Assembly: GCA_902492555.1 (NCBI GenBank)
Contig: CABUMH010000017.1
Location: 1 to 48,197 of the forward strand
Source: Eisenbergiella sp900555195
GTDB taxonomy: Bacteria; Bacillota; Clostridia; Lachnospirales; Lachnospiraceae
Direction of reading: 5' to 3'
DNA length: 48,197 nucleotides
Shown here: positions 32,784-41,746 of the stretch, piece after piece
Numbering within the stretch: the first letter of the stretch is position 1
Layout of the letters: each line of letters begins with the position of its first letter
The notes under the pieces: model-generated
Told to the model about the DNA's origin: nothing
The model's input: the letters and a program-made list of their open reading frames with translations, nothing else
Databases searched by the model: none
Made by a program: the position numbers and the translations under genes

Positions 32784-34808
32784 CTATTCGCCTCTATGCC
32801 GGAGCGCGCTTGCATCCGTCCGTTCCTCCAATTCATAGAACACCCGGAGCAGTTCTCCCACGCTCCACGCCTGTGCGAAGCATCCTTTGGAGGAAACCGG
32901 ATTCAGCCCATCATAAATCTCGGGCAGCTGCCCGATACAGCCTTCTCTTAAAGCCGGTTCCAAGGCTTCCAGCTGTTCTCTCACTCTGGCCCTGGCCTCC
33001 GGACTGTTGTCATTCACCTTCAGATAGGCCAGATAATAAGCCCCAAGCGGAAAGACCCATACCGTTCCCTGATGATAGGCCATATCCCGTTCTTCCATCG
33101 GGCCCGCGTAACAGGGATGGAACTCCTCATCCCCCTTCTCCAGGGTGCGCAGACCGTAAGGCGTATAGAGCTTCTCAAATACCGTCTCTACGATCCGCTT
33201 CTCTTTATCCCGATCCAACATGGTAAACGGAAGGCTGACCGCCCAGATCTGATTGCAGCGTAGCTGCTTATCCGCCTTCGTTCCGGACAGAACATCCTTA
33301 AGATATCCTTCTTCCTCCATCCAGAATTGTCTGTTAAACGCTTCCTTCACCCGCTCTGCCAGTTCTCCATATTCCGCCTTTCCGAAATATTCCATAATGC
33401 GGAGCGCATTATACCAGTACGCATTGATTTCCACCGGTTTGCCGTGTCTTGGCGTGGGAAGAATCTCCCCTACCCGCACATCCATCCAAGTCACCTGATC
33501 CAGATCCTGTCCCGCACAGATCAGCCCGTCTTCCGCCATGTGGATACCGTAATGGGTTCCCCTGCAATACCCGTTCATGATCCGCTCCATCACCGGCAGC
33601 ATTTGCCGGGTAAAAGCATCATCCCCCGTCGCTTTATGATACAAATAAACACAGTTGACAAACAGCAGCGCTGCGTCCGCGGTATTGTACATGGGCTCCT
33701 TGCCGCCCTCCGGGAACAGATTCGGCATCAGGCCGTCCTTTTCATATTGGGCAAAGGTGTTCAGAATCCTTTTTGCAGCCTCCATATTTCCTGTACACAG
33801 GCAGATGCCCGGCAGGGCGATCATCGTATCCCGTCCCCAGTCCTCGAAGAATGGATAACCCGCCAATATGGTATCCCCGCCTGTGGAGTCCCTTCTGGAA
33901 ATGAACTGTGCCGCGGAAAGCGCCAGCGCTTCTCCCATCTGGTCCTGATATCCTGCCCGTTTCGCCAGGCCTCTTCTGTACGCCTTTACGCCATCCAGAA
34001 TCTCTGCCGCAGGTATCCGGGAAGGCTCCGTCTCGTATACGATTTCCAGCACACAGCTCTCTTTGGCCTTAACCAGCAGGCCGATCCTGTGATCCGCCTG
34101 TATACGTCCGGATTCCCTCCTTCCGTCACAGACATCATATCGGTAGAAACAGGTTTCTTTCATAAGCGGCAACGCTTCTACCTCTCCGTTCGTCCGGAAA
34201 TACAGATCGGGACAGCCAGCTGGCGCACCGCTCGCATGAACGGTTCCGGAAAACGTTTTCCGAAAAGGCATAAAATGAAAAGACCCTTCGTCCTCTCCTA
34301 CGAAATGCATCTGAATCTGCACTTCTTCTCCCATATCCTGCCCCTTTGAAGCGAACTGGAACCATGGCGTCACCCAAAGCCTGCAATCCCTCTTTCCGCG
34401 GTTTCTGCATTCATATCGCAGGGCAATCCGATTTGCTCCCTGCTGCAGGCCGGTTTCCTTGATGAGTTCCATTCCATCCGCCTGAAACCGCCAGACAGGT
34501 GTGTCTTCCCAGGTAAAGGAAGACAGAGCGAGAAAGCCTTCCTCCGGCTCTTTATCGGCGAACTCCTGTGTGGAAAGCATGCAGTTTTCTCCATCCTCCC
34601 ACACCAGTTCTTCCTTCAGCCTGTGAATCAGATTATACCTATGATTTGGCGCCTGTGTACAGGCCATCAGAACAGCGTGATCATTGCGCGCCGCGCTTCC
34701 GGTCATCGTCATGGACGAGAAGCCTCCCAGGCCATTCGTCATCAAATAACAGTTTTCCAATCCTCTCTCCAGGATTTTCCAATCCTGTTTGCCATATATC
34801 CACTTCAT
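32784..34808 (-). CDS. Amylo-alpha-1,6-glucosidase (glycogen debranching, GH133 type)
   Basis: This protein (674 aa) matches bacterial glycogen debranching enzymes with an N-terminal beta-sandwich domain (about 1-260) and a C-terminal alpha/alpha barrel. Typical stretches are LGGFSSMTMTGSAARNDHA near the N-terminus, GYPFFEDWGRDTMIALPG in the barrel, QVTWMDVRVG with the likely catalytic Asp, and GCIGQLPEIYDG with the likely catalytic Glu. It should hydrolyse alpha-1,6 glucosyl stubs left by phosphorylase. The ATG at 34808 has GGAG 5 bases upstream; a GTG at 34814 is too close to it. It lies 19 bp after pulA. Confidence 0.92.
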   Translation of the reverse strand: MKWIYGKQDWKILERGLENCYLMTNGLGGFSSMTMTGSAARNDHAVLMACTQAPNHRYNLIHRLKEELVWEDGENCMLSTQEFADKEPEEGFLALSSFTWEDTPVWRFQADGMELIKETGLQQGANRIALRYECRNRGKRDCRLWVTPWFQFASKGQDMGEEVQIQMHFVGEDEGSFHFMPFRKTFSGTVHASGAPAGCPDLYFRTNGEVEALPLMKETCFYRYDVCDGRRESGRIQADHRIGLLVKAKESCVLEIVYETEPSRIPAAEILDGVKAYRRGLAKRAGYQDQMGEALALSAAQFISRRDSTGGDTILAGYPFFEDWGRDTMIALPGICLCTGNMEAAKRILNTFAQYEKDGLMPNLFPEGGKEPMYNTADAALLFVNCVYLYHKATGDDAFTRQMLPVMERIMNGYCRGTHYGIHMAEDGLICAGQDLDQVTWMDVRVGEILPTPRHGKPVEINAYWYNALRIMEYFGKAEYGELAERVKEAFNRQFWMEEEGYLKDVLSGTKADKQLRCNQIWAVSLPFTMLDRDKEKRIVETVFEKLYTPYGLRTLEKGDEEFHPCYAGPMEERDMAYHQGTVWVFPLGAYYLAYLKVNDNSPEARARVREQLEALEPALREGCIGQLPEIYDGLNPVSSKGCFAQAWSVGELLRVFYELEERTDASALRHRGE

Positions 34809-34827
34809 ACGCACTCCATCCTAACTA

Positions 34828-36792
34828 TCATACCCTGTCAGGCATTCTGCTTCCCAGCACCAGTATGCTCACCGGAGCCACCTGCATGCATTTTCCCGCC
34901 TTCGGCGGATTTTTCCACAGGAAGCTGTCCTTTCCGTCCGCAAGGATCTCCCAATCCCCTTCCGGAATCGGAAGCCTTCGTTCCTCGTCCGTCCTGTTAT
35001 ACGCAATGCAAAGGGTTTTCCACATGCAGGGATTCTCCTCGCTGCGGTTATCCACATAAAATCCCACAAATCCCTCTTCCATCCATGCCGCTCGGATCCG
35101 CTCCACAGCGCGCGCCGACTTATCGCACAGCCCGGGCAGACGCTTTCTCAGGGCGATCAGTCCCTGATAATACTCCACCAGTTCTCTTTCTTCCCAAGCT
35201 TTCTCCCAGTCCAGGCGGTTAATGGATATGGGCGCATTATAGGAATCTTCCAGTCCTCCCTTGGTTCTTGCGAATTCTTCCCCGGAGAGGAAGAAAAGGC
35301 GTCCCTGACAGGTCATATAAATCCCTGCCGCCAGCCGGTATTCCGCTCTTCTTCGATTCTCATCCGGCGTGGTCCGCGACAGCTTATCCCATAATGTCTG
35401 ATTATCATGGGCGGACACATAGGTAAGGATCTGAGAAGGAGCGGATGCCCGCAATTCCTCCCCGCCTTCGTCTTCCGCCGCCTTGCCGCACCAGGCAGCG
35501 GCACAGCGCAGGACCTTTCTTTCCAGGCCTTCTTTCCCATTCACGAAGCCTGTTTCCTTCAGCTGGAAAACCGAACCCTTCAGGATATCTCTCGTATCAT
35601 CACAGAAAATCCCGATTCCGGGGGCCAGCAGCTTCAGATTCTTCTTCAGAGCCTGGACGGCGCCGCCCTCTATGGCGGTCGGCGCTGCAGCCCAGGGTTC
35701 CCCATATATGAGCTTTTCTCCCTGCCCGTATTTCTCATCCAGCGCCCGCCGGATACGATTCATCAGATCCACGTCCAGAAGGCCCATCAGATCGAAGCGG
35801 AATCCATCCATATGGTATTCTTCCGCCCAGTAAAGAACCGAATCCAGGATATATGCAGCGCACATAGGCCTTTCGCTCGCCACATCATTTCCGCAGGCAG
35901 AGCCGTTGGAAGGCTTTCCCTCCCCATCTGTCCGGTAATAATACCATGGCACGGTTTTCTGCAGCCATGAGTCCAGAGTATATGTGTGATTATACACCAC
36001 ATCCATCACAATACGGAAGCCCTGTTTGTGAAGATTTTGTATTGCTTCTTTTAACTCCCGAATCCGCACCTCCCCGTGGGCCGGATCTGAGGAGTAGGAG
36101 CCCTCCGGCACATTCCAGTTGACCGGATCATATCCCCAGTTGGATGCTTCTTTTTCCTCTTCATCCACCGAGCCATAATCAAAGACGGGCATGAGCTGGA
36201 TATGTGTAACGCCCAGTTCTTTCAGATAAGAAAGTCCCGTAGGGCGGATTCCATCTCCATTCAGTGTGGTGTCGCTGCAGCACAGGGCTGTATATTTCCC
36301 TCTGCATTCTTCCGGAAATCCGCCTGCCTTCTGCCAGGAAAATTCCTTCACATGCATCTCATAGATCACATCTTCCGCCGTTCTGGCCGGCGGCCGATCC
36401 TCTTCCCAGCCTTCCGGATCCGTGCGGCGCAGATCTACAGCCATGCTGCGCCTGCCGTTCAATCCGCACGCTCTGGCATAGGGATCCGCCGTATCCACTT
36501 TCTCCCCCTCTATCCAAAGGGAGAAATCATAATAGACGCCGTGCAGATTCTCTTGCGCGCAGTACTCCCATACGCCTTTTTCCTTTCTTTGCATAGGATG
36601 GCTGCCAAAGGCCTCCCCTTTGCTTCCATCCTTATAGAAATGGATCAGGACCTTTTCCGCGCAGGGGCTCCACAGGCAAAACCGGCTTTCCTGCCCGCTG
36701 CAGACCGCCCCAAGCTGTCCTTCATAGCTGTATTTTTCCCGAAACGCTTTCTTTGTATAATATTCCTTCCATTGCAATGCTGTTTTCTTCAT
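34828..36792 (-). CDS. pulA: Type I pullulanase
   Basis: This GH13 debranching enzyme (654 aa) has no signal peptide, so it acts on imported branched dextrins in the cytoplasm. An N-terminal CBM48-like domain (about 20-115, FCLWSPCAEKVLIHFY) precedes the barrel. The type I pullulanase signature NWGYDPVNWNVPEGSYS is present. Catalytic regions are VVYNHTY, DGFRFDLMG (nucleophile Asp), IYGEPWAA (acid/base Glu) and YVSAHDNQTLWD. The ATG at 36792 follows AAAGGTGA; an upstream in-frame ATG at 36810 is less likely. It comes after malG, separated by a strong hairpin (36809-36852). Confidence 0.95.
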   Translation of the reverse strand: MKKTALQWKEYYTKKAFREKYSYEGQLGAVCSGQESRFCLWSPCAEKVLIHFYKDGSKGEAFGSHPMQRKEKGVWEYCAQENLHGVYYDFSLWIEGEKVDTADPYARACGLNGRRSMAVDLRRTDPEGWEEDRPPARTAEDVIYEMHVKEFSWQKAGGFPEECRGKYTALCCSDTTLNGDGIRPTGLSYLKELGVTHIQLMPVFDYGSVDEEEKEASNWGYDPVNWNVPEGSYSSDPAHGEVRIRELKEAIQNLHKQGFRIVMDVVYNHTYTLDSWLQKTVPWYYYRTDGEGKPSNGSACGNDVASERPMCAAYILDSVLYWAEEYHMDGFRFDLMGLLDVDLMNRIRRALDEKYGQGEKLIYGEPWAAAPTAIEGGAVQALKKNLKLLAPGIGIFCDDTRDILKGSVFQLKETGFVNGKEGLERKVLRCAAAWCGKAAEDEGGEELRASAPSQILTYVSAHDNQTLWDKLSRTTPDENRRRAEYRLAAGIYMTCQGRLFFLSGEEFARTKGGLEDSYNAPISINRLDWEKAWEERELVEYYQGLIALRKRLPGLCDKSARAVERIRAAWMEEGFVGFYVDNRSEENPCMWKTLCIAYNRTDEERRLPIPEGDWEILADGKDSFLWKNPPKAGKCMQVAPVSILVLGSRMPDRV

Positions 36793-36808
36793 GCAGTCAC
36801 CTTTCATC

Positions 36809-36852
36809 AAGGCCGCGCAGGATTTCCTGCTGGGTTTCCCTGCGCGGGCCTT
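36809..36852 (-). promoter_or_regulatory. Intercistronic hairpin between malG and pulA
   Basis: AAGGCCGCGCAGG (36809-36821) pairs with CCTGCGCGGGCCTT (36839-36852) with one bulge and a 17-base loop. There is no T tract, so it is probably a stability or processing element that separates transporter from enzyme expression. Confidence 0.55.
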
Positions 36853-36861
36853 CGCCGTCCG

Positions 36862-37734
36862 TCAGCCTTTCACCGCGCCGGATACGCCGTCCACATAAAA
36901 TCTCTGCAGGCAAAGGAACAGGATCGCGATGGGAATGGAGATCAGAACGGCGCCTGCAGCAAAGCTGGTGTACCAGCTGTCTATATATTCCTTCTCCAGC
37001 ATCTTCCACAGACCGATGGCCACCGTATACTGGTCGGCATTCGCCCGGCAGATCACTCTTGCAAAAATGAAATCCAGCCAGGGTGACATGAACGCGGTCA
37101 GGATCGTATAAATGATGATGGGCTTGCTTAACGGCAGCGTCACCTTCGTAAAGATCTGCCATCTGGTGCATCCATCCAGCAGCGCCGCTTCATCGATGGC
37201 GATGGGAATCGTATCGAAGAATCCCTTCGCAATCTGAAAGCCCAGTCCCGCACCGCCGGAATAAACAAGGATCAACGCCACACGGATCATATTTCCTTCC
37301 GTCAGCCCAAGCGCCTTCAGGATGAAGTAGACCGCGATCATGGACATAAAGCCGGGAAACAGCCCCAGGATCATGGCCATATTCATATAAGGCTTGCGCA
37401 GCTTGAAGCGGAGCCTGGATAAGCAGTAAGACACCGCCAGCACATAAAACGCCGAGAGGATGCAGGAGCAGATGGCGATGATTAAGGTATTCATGAACAT
37501 CTGCGGAAAGTTCAGGATCGTGGTATCCGTAAACAGCTTCACATAATTATCCAAAGTGAATGCCTTTGGGAAGAATGTCGATACATAGGAGCCTTTCTCC
37601 GCCCGGAAGCTGGTGAGTATCACCCACAAAATTGGGAAAACCCAGATAGCTGCCAACACCGCCAACAGTACATGGACAGCCGTATTATTAACCAACCGTT
37701 TCCTCTTTGCCGAGGCTACTCTTTTTCCAGTCAT
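36862..37734 (-). CDS. malG: Maltodextrin ABC permease MalG
   Basis: This inner membrane permease (290 aa) forms the maltodextrin importer with MalF. About six helices are visible, starting at about residues 19-39. The EAA loop reads DEAALLDGCTRWQIFTKVTLPL and the C-terminus is the typical RFYVDGVSGAVKG. It begins 3 bp after the malF stop, with the ribosome binding site within malF. Confidence 0.94.
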   Translation of the reverse strand: MTGKRVASAKRKRLVNNTAVHVLLAVLAAIWVFPILWVILTSFRAEKGSYVSTFFPKAFTLDNYVKLFTDTTILNFPQMFMNTLIIAICSCILSAFYVLAVSYCLSRLRFKLRKPYMNMAMILGLFPGFMSMIAVYFILKALGLTEGNMIRVALILVYSGGAGLGFQIAKGFFDTIPIAIDEAALLDGCTRWQIFTKVTLPLSKPIIIYTILTAFMSPWLDFIFARVICRANADQYTVAIGLWKMLEKEYIDSWYTSFAAGAVLISIPIAILFLCLQRFYVDGVSGAVKG

Positions 37735-37737
37735 AGC

Positions 37738-39117
37738 TTAGAATCCCCCTTCCTCTTTATAGGATTTGCTGTTGTGATACGTCAAAAGCGCGCCGACCGC
37801 AAGGATGATGAATGTCAGGATGCCGATGACGGAACCGATATTATAATACTGCCTGTCGATCGTCAGCTTATACAGCCAGGTTACGAGCAGATCCGTACTT
37901 CCTGCCGTAGAGGACAGGTTCGTCACCGGATCGCCTCCGGAAAGCAGGTAAATGACGTTGAAATTATTCACATTTCCCGTAAAGGTAGTAATCAGGTACG
38001 GCGTCGTCACATACAGCATGTAGGGCAGGGTGATTTTGAAGAAAATCTGAATCGCATTGGCTCCATCCACCTTGGCCGCTTCATAGAGTTCCGCAGGAAT
38101 ATTCTGAAGCACGCCTGTCAGCTGCAGCAGCGTATAGGGAACGCCAACCCAGATATTCACCACGATGACCGTCACCCTCGCCCAGGTGGGATCCGTGAAG
38201 AAAGGAAGGCTCGCGTCCGGAGCGATCAGCCCCAGGTTGCGAAGAAGCACGTTCACCGCACCTTCCGGCTGCAGCATGGTTCTCATGATCAAAAGGGATA
38301 CGAACATGGGCACCGCGCAGGAAAGCACGAAACAGAATCTCCAGAAGCCCTTCGCCCTCGTTTCCTTTCTGTTAATCAGAAGGGAAAGGATCATTCCGAA
38401 GATATAGTTGCTGAACGTTGCGAAGAACGCCCACACCAGGGTCCAGATCAGAACAGACCAGAAGGTGCTTCCCAGGATACTGGTGGAATCAAACAGGGCT
38501 TTGAAGTTATCCAGTCCCACCCAGTCGAACAGCATCAGGTGGTTATCAATTTTGCTGTAGTTGGTGAATGCCATGCAGATCATGAAAATCAGCGGCAACA
38601 CCGTAAATGCAAATATGAAAATGACCGGAGGTGTCATCAGCAGTCTGTGCAGATTCTCATGCAGCAGAGTCTTCAGGTCTTCCCTGAAAGTATTCACATG
38701 ACGGCCTTCTTTTGCCAGGCATTCCGCCTTGTATGCGCTTCTGAGGGCGCCTCTCCAGGCACAGAACATCAGAATGGTCAGAAGCACCGTAGCCACTCCA
38801 TAAAGCAGGATCAGGATGGACTGATCACCTTTGGTATACATATACACCTGGTTTGCCTCGTCCCAAACCTCTTCCTGCGGAATAGTTCCCAGGGACGGCA
38901 GCATGGAAAGGAATCCAATTCCATTCACCGCCATGAACACAAGATATGCCACTTCCACGGCCAGGTAGATCAGTCCCTTTATTTTCTGGCCATGCACAAA
39001 GTTGCCAAGCCCCATCACCAGCATGGAGAGCTTCGTTTCAAGCCCTCCTTCCCGTATCGCCCGGGTACATGTATACGGGGTTGGAAATTCATTCACTCTT
39101 TTTTTGATTAAGCCCAT
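37738..39117 (-). CDS. malF: Maltodextrin ABC permease MalF
   Basis: This inner membrane permease (459 aa) carries the N-terminal extension with extra helices found in MalF proteins: helices at about residues 46-70 and 96-118 precede the transporter core. The EAA loop is YEAAKVDGANAIQIFFKITLPY. AGGTGAGAAG lies before the ATG. It lies 30 bp after malE and 3 bp before malG. Confidence 0.94.
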   Translation of the reverse strand: MGLIKKRVNEFPTPYTCTRAIREGGLETKLSMLVMGLGNFVHGQKIKGLIYLAVEVAYLVFMAVNGIGFLSMLPSLGTIPQEEVWDEANQVYMYTKGDQSILILLYGVATVLLTILMFCAWRGALRSAYKAECLAKEGRHVNTFREDLKTLLHENLHRLLMTPPVIFIFAFTVLPLIFMICMAFTNYSKIDNHLMLFDWVGLDNFKALFDSTSILGSTFWSVLIWTLVWAFFATFSNYIFGMILSLLINRKETRAKGFWRFCFVLSCAVPMFVSLLIMRTMLQPEGAVNVLLRNLGLIAPDASLPFFTDPTWARVTVIVVNIWVGVPYTLLQLTGVLQNIPAELYEAAKVDGANAIQIFFKITLPYMLYVTTPYLITTFTGNVNNFNVIYLLSGGDPVTNLSSTAGSTDLLVTWLYKLTIDRQYYNIGSVIGILTFIILAVGALLTYHNSKSYKEEGGF

Positions 39118-39147
39118 CTTCTCACCTCATTATCTTCCGATTCCTTC

Positions 39148-40383
39148 TCAGATTCCATCACTGTTCATGGCCTCGTTCATCTGCTCCGTCTGATCCGCCG
39201 CATTTTCATGCGTCACGCTTCCGTTTCGGATGGACTTGCCCATGTTTTCCACCGGTGTCCAGCAGTTGCTCATCTTGGAAACAAAGGGCTGCAGGATGGA
39301 GGTATTGTTAAACGTATTATTCTGTGCCGTCACCACTTCATCGGACTGTATCGCTTCCTCCTGAAGGAGTTCCGTATTACAAGGAACCACGCCGCACATC
39401 TCATAATGGGCCTTCTGAGCCTGTGCAGAGCCCAGGAATACCGCCAGTTCAACAGCCGCCACCATATGTTTGCTGTTGGGATTCACCCCGATCGCCTTGG
39501 AGCCTGCATAGGCCAGCATCTGTTTCTCTTCTCCGTTCAGCGTAAATGTAGGCAGGGATGCCACTCCCATATTCTCTCCCAGCGCTTCCTTCACCGCATT
39601 GGCATCCCAGGAACCGGAAAACATCGCGTTGATGCTGCCGTCCCGCAGTCCCGCTATGCCTGAGCCGTCAGCATCGATCTTGAAGTTGGGGTGGTTTCTC
39701 AGATCGATCAGATAATCTGTCACAGTAACCGCCTTTTCGCCGCTAAAATCCACGCCCTGGGACTCATCCGTTCCATCTCCGAACAGGGTGCAACCATTTC
39801 CCAGATAAAACGCCGGAAGATACCAGGAATTGGTGAATGGAAAGGATACAACTCCCTTTTCCAGCATCGTATCCAGACTCTTTATATCTTCCTCTGAGAA
39901 CACGCTCTTGTCATAATACATGAACCAGGTATTGGTGGTGAATGGAACCCCGTACAGTTCGCCATCCATGGTCAGGGAATCCAGCACTTCCTGCGAATTG
40001 GTGCTTTCAATCGCTTCCCTGTATTTCCCTCCGAATTTCACCAGCGCATTGGCGTCCGTCAGGGTGGTCAGCGTATCGTTGGCATACATGAACACATCCG
40101 CGCCGGCCTCCGGATCCTGCGATACCTGTCCGGCCGCGCTGGCCTCATCTGCCACTCCATAGACGAACGTAATGTCCCATTCCGGATGCTGATCCGCGAA
40201 AGCCTGGCACATGGTCTGCAGCCATTCTCCGTTGTCCTTTGACTGGTCATTCTGCGGAGACCACACCATGAGGCGGACATTTTCCTGTCCAGAGGACGCG
40301 CCCTGCAGGGAAGTGCCGCAGCCGGTAAGCCCGGTGAGCGCCATCGCCGCCGCCAGCAAAAGAGCTACACCTTTTTTCTTCAT
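39148..40383 (-). CDS. malE: Maltodextrin-binding lipoprotein MalE
   Basis: This is an extracellular maltodextrin-binding lipoprotein (411 aa) with signal peptide and lipobox LTGLTGC (Cys22). The mature protein belongs to the MalE-like SBP family, with NDTLTTLTDANALVKF and GVPFTTNTWFMYYDKSVF stretches near the ligand site. The ATG at 40383 has GGGAGAGGAAAAT upstream; the frame is open to 40461 but that part crosses the promoter and operator. It is the first gene of the eight-gene operon, with the promoter at 40433-40461. Confidence 0.93.
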   Translation of the reverse strand: MKKKGVALLLAAAMALTGLTGCGTSLQGASSGQENVRLMVWSPQNDQSKDNGEWLQTMCQAFADQHPEWDITFVYGVADEASAAGQVSQDPEAGADVFMYANDTLTTLTDANALVKFGGKYREAIESTNSQEVLDSLTMDGELYGVPFTTNTWFMYYDKSVFSEEDIKSLDTMLEKGVVSFPFTNSWYLPAFYLGNGCTLFGDGTDESQGVDFSGEKAVTVTDYLIDLRNHPNFKIDADGSGIAGLRDGSINAMFSGSWDANAVKEALGENMGVASLPTFTLNGEEKQMLAYAGSKAIGVNPNSKHMVAAVELAVFLGSAQAQKAHYEMCGVVPCNTELLQEEAIQSDEVVTAQNNTFNNTSILQPFVSKMSNCWTPVENMGKSIRNGSVTHENAADQTEQMNEAMNSDGI

Positions 40384-40406
40384 ATTTTCCTCTCCCTTTC
40401 TCAAAA

Positions 40407-40422
40407 GTTTCGTTATGTTTCG
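40407..40422 (-). promoter_or_regulatory. Candidate MalR operator, copy 1 (malE start site)
   Basis: On the minus strand this reads CGAAACATAACGAAAC, which matches CGCAACATAACGAAAT at 40597-40612 in 14 of 16 bases, in opposite orientation. It lies about 4 to 20 bases after the predicted malE transcription start, a position where a LacI-type repressor would block elongation or initiation. Confidence 0.55.
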
Positions 40423-40432
40423 TTCTGTTTTC

Positions 40433-40461
40433 ACTGTACTCTTCTTTTTTTCATTCGTCAA
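40433..40461 (-). promoter_or_regulatory. Sigma-A type promoter of the mal operon
   Basis: On the minus strand TTGACG (40456-40461) and TACAGT (40433-40438) are separated by 17 bases. The leader to the malE ATG would be about 43 bases and contains operator copy 1. Confidence 0.75.
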
Positions 40462-40596
40462 TCGTGCAAGGCAATTTACCGGTAGATTCTCCCTTTTTCA
40501 TAGTTTTTATATAGCGTTTTTATCTATTTTTACCACGCACCTTTCTTTTTATGACTTTTATATCGATTTTAATATTGCCAAAGCATCTTATTTTTT

Positions 40597-40612
40597 CGCA
40601 ACATAACGAAAT
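40597..40612 (+). promoter_or_regulatory. Candidate MalR operator, copy 2
   Basis: CGCAACATAACGAAAT lies upstream of the malR promoter (-35 at 40638) and about 185 bases from copy 1, a distance that would allow a DNA loop between two LacI-type dimers. The stretch between the two promoters (40462-40596) is AT-rich and I see nothing else in it. Confidence 0.5.
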
Positions 40613-40637
40613 AGACGGGGATTTCATCGGAAAAACA

Positions 40638-40666
40638 TTGCCTATCCCCCTGTATTTCAGTATAAT
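40638..40666 (+). promoter_or_regulatory. Sigma-A type promoter of malR
   Basis: TTGCCT (40638-40643) and TATAAT (40661-40666) are separated by 17 bases. The ATG of malR follows at 40706. Confidence 0.75.
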
Positions 40667-40705
40667 GAATCTGGATGCGGATAAATAAGAAAGGGTGATT
40701 TATTG

Positions 40706-41713
40706 ATGGCAACAATCCAGGATATTGCTGATAGGCTCAACATTTCCAAGGGAACCGTTTCCAAAGCCCTGAATGGGGCTTCTGATGTGAGCGAAACTTT
40801 ACAAAAACTCGTTTTGGAGACCGCGGTGGAAATGGGATACACAAAGCTGCGCAGACAGAAAAATTCCGGCAAGAAGCTTGTCATCCTAGCCGAAAACATA
40901 GAATATGAAGAAAAGCATCATTTTGGATATGATATTATTCTCGGCTTTCGTCAAATGGCAGAACCGGCCGGCTATACGGTTCAGATCGTTCCTGTCACGG
41001 AACAGCTGCAAAAGGAAATCCCCTATGAAGTTTTTATGCTTCAGAATGATTACCTGGGAGCCTTTATCCTCGGTTTCTCCCTGAATGATCCCTGGATGAA
41101 CCAGCTGAAATCCGCAAGAACCCCCGCTGTTCTTTATGACAACTATATCTCAGCCAATCCCAACATGGCCTATGTTGGAATCGACAACAATGAAGGCATG
41201 GAAAAGGCTGTATCCGCTCTGAAAGAACTTGGCCATAAGCAGATCGGCTATCTGAGCGGTGCTTTGGGATCCCACATCATGCAGGTACGCCACACCGCTT
41301 TTTTTCATGCCATGCGTCAGAACGGCCTGAAAGCCGATCCTTCCCATACAGGGAGTTCTTATTATATCACGCAGTGCATGGAAAAACATCTTCCGCGCCT
41401 TCTCGACAAGGGAATGACCGCCCTCATCTGCAGCCACGATCTTCTTGCCCATGCCGCCATCGTCCAGTGTCAGCAGCTGGGACTGCGGGTGCCTGCGGAT
41501 ATCAGCATCATCGGATTTGATGATCTTCCCATGAGCGCCTATACTTCCCCGCCTCTTACCACCGTCCGTCAGGAACGGGTTCAGTTGGGAAAAAGCGGAT
41601 ACTATGCCTTAAGCAGCCTGTTGAATAAAATCTCCATTGGCACACTGCTCCTGCATGCCAGCTTGGTTCGGAGGGAGTCTGCCGGAAAAGCGCCGGAGGG
41701 AAAGCTTTTATAG
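40706..41713 (+). CDS. malR: LacI-family transcription regulator of the mal operon
   Basis: This protein (335 aa) has the LacI-type N-terminal helix-turn-helix (TIQDIADRLNISKGTVSKALNG, residues about 3-24) and hinge, then a periplasmic-binding-protein-like sugar sensor domain (about 58-330; AYVGIDNNEGM, ISIIGFDDLPMSAYTSPPLTTVRQ). It is divergent from malE with two candidate operators between, so it very probably controls maltodextrin genes and may regulate itself. The ATG at 40706 follows AAAGGG; a TTG lies immediately before it. The last codons are part of the terminator stem. The symbol malR is by position and family. Confidence 0.9.
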   Translation: MATIQDIADRLNISKGTVSKALNGASDVSETLQKLVLETAVEMGYTKLRRQKNSGKKLVILAENIEYEEKHHFGYDIILGFRQMAEPAGYTVQIVPVTEQLQKEIPYEVFMLQNDYLGAFILGFSLNDPWMNQLKSARTPAVLYDNYISANPNMAYVGIDNNEGMEKAVSALKELGHKQIGYLSGALGSHIMQVRHTAFFHAMRQNGLKADPSHTGSSYYITQCMEKHLPRLLDKGMTALICSHDLLAHAAIVQCQQLGLRVPADISIIGFDDLPMSAYTSPPLTTVRQERVQLGKSGYYALSSLLNKISIGTLLLHASLVRRESAGKAPEGKLL

Positions 41714-41735
41714 CAGCTTTCCTTCCGGCGCTTTT
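41686..41735. terminator. Bidirectional terminator between malR and the esterase gene
   Basis: Two 20-base arms (41686-41705 and 41716-41735) pair with a single mismatch or wobble around a 10-base loop. A run of A precedes and a run of T follows, so it can end transcription from both convergent genes. The left arm encodes the last residues of MalR. Confidence 0.85.
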
Positions 41736-41746
41736 CAATGAATTCA

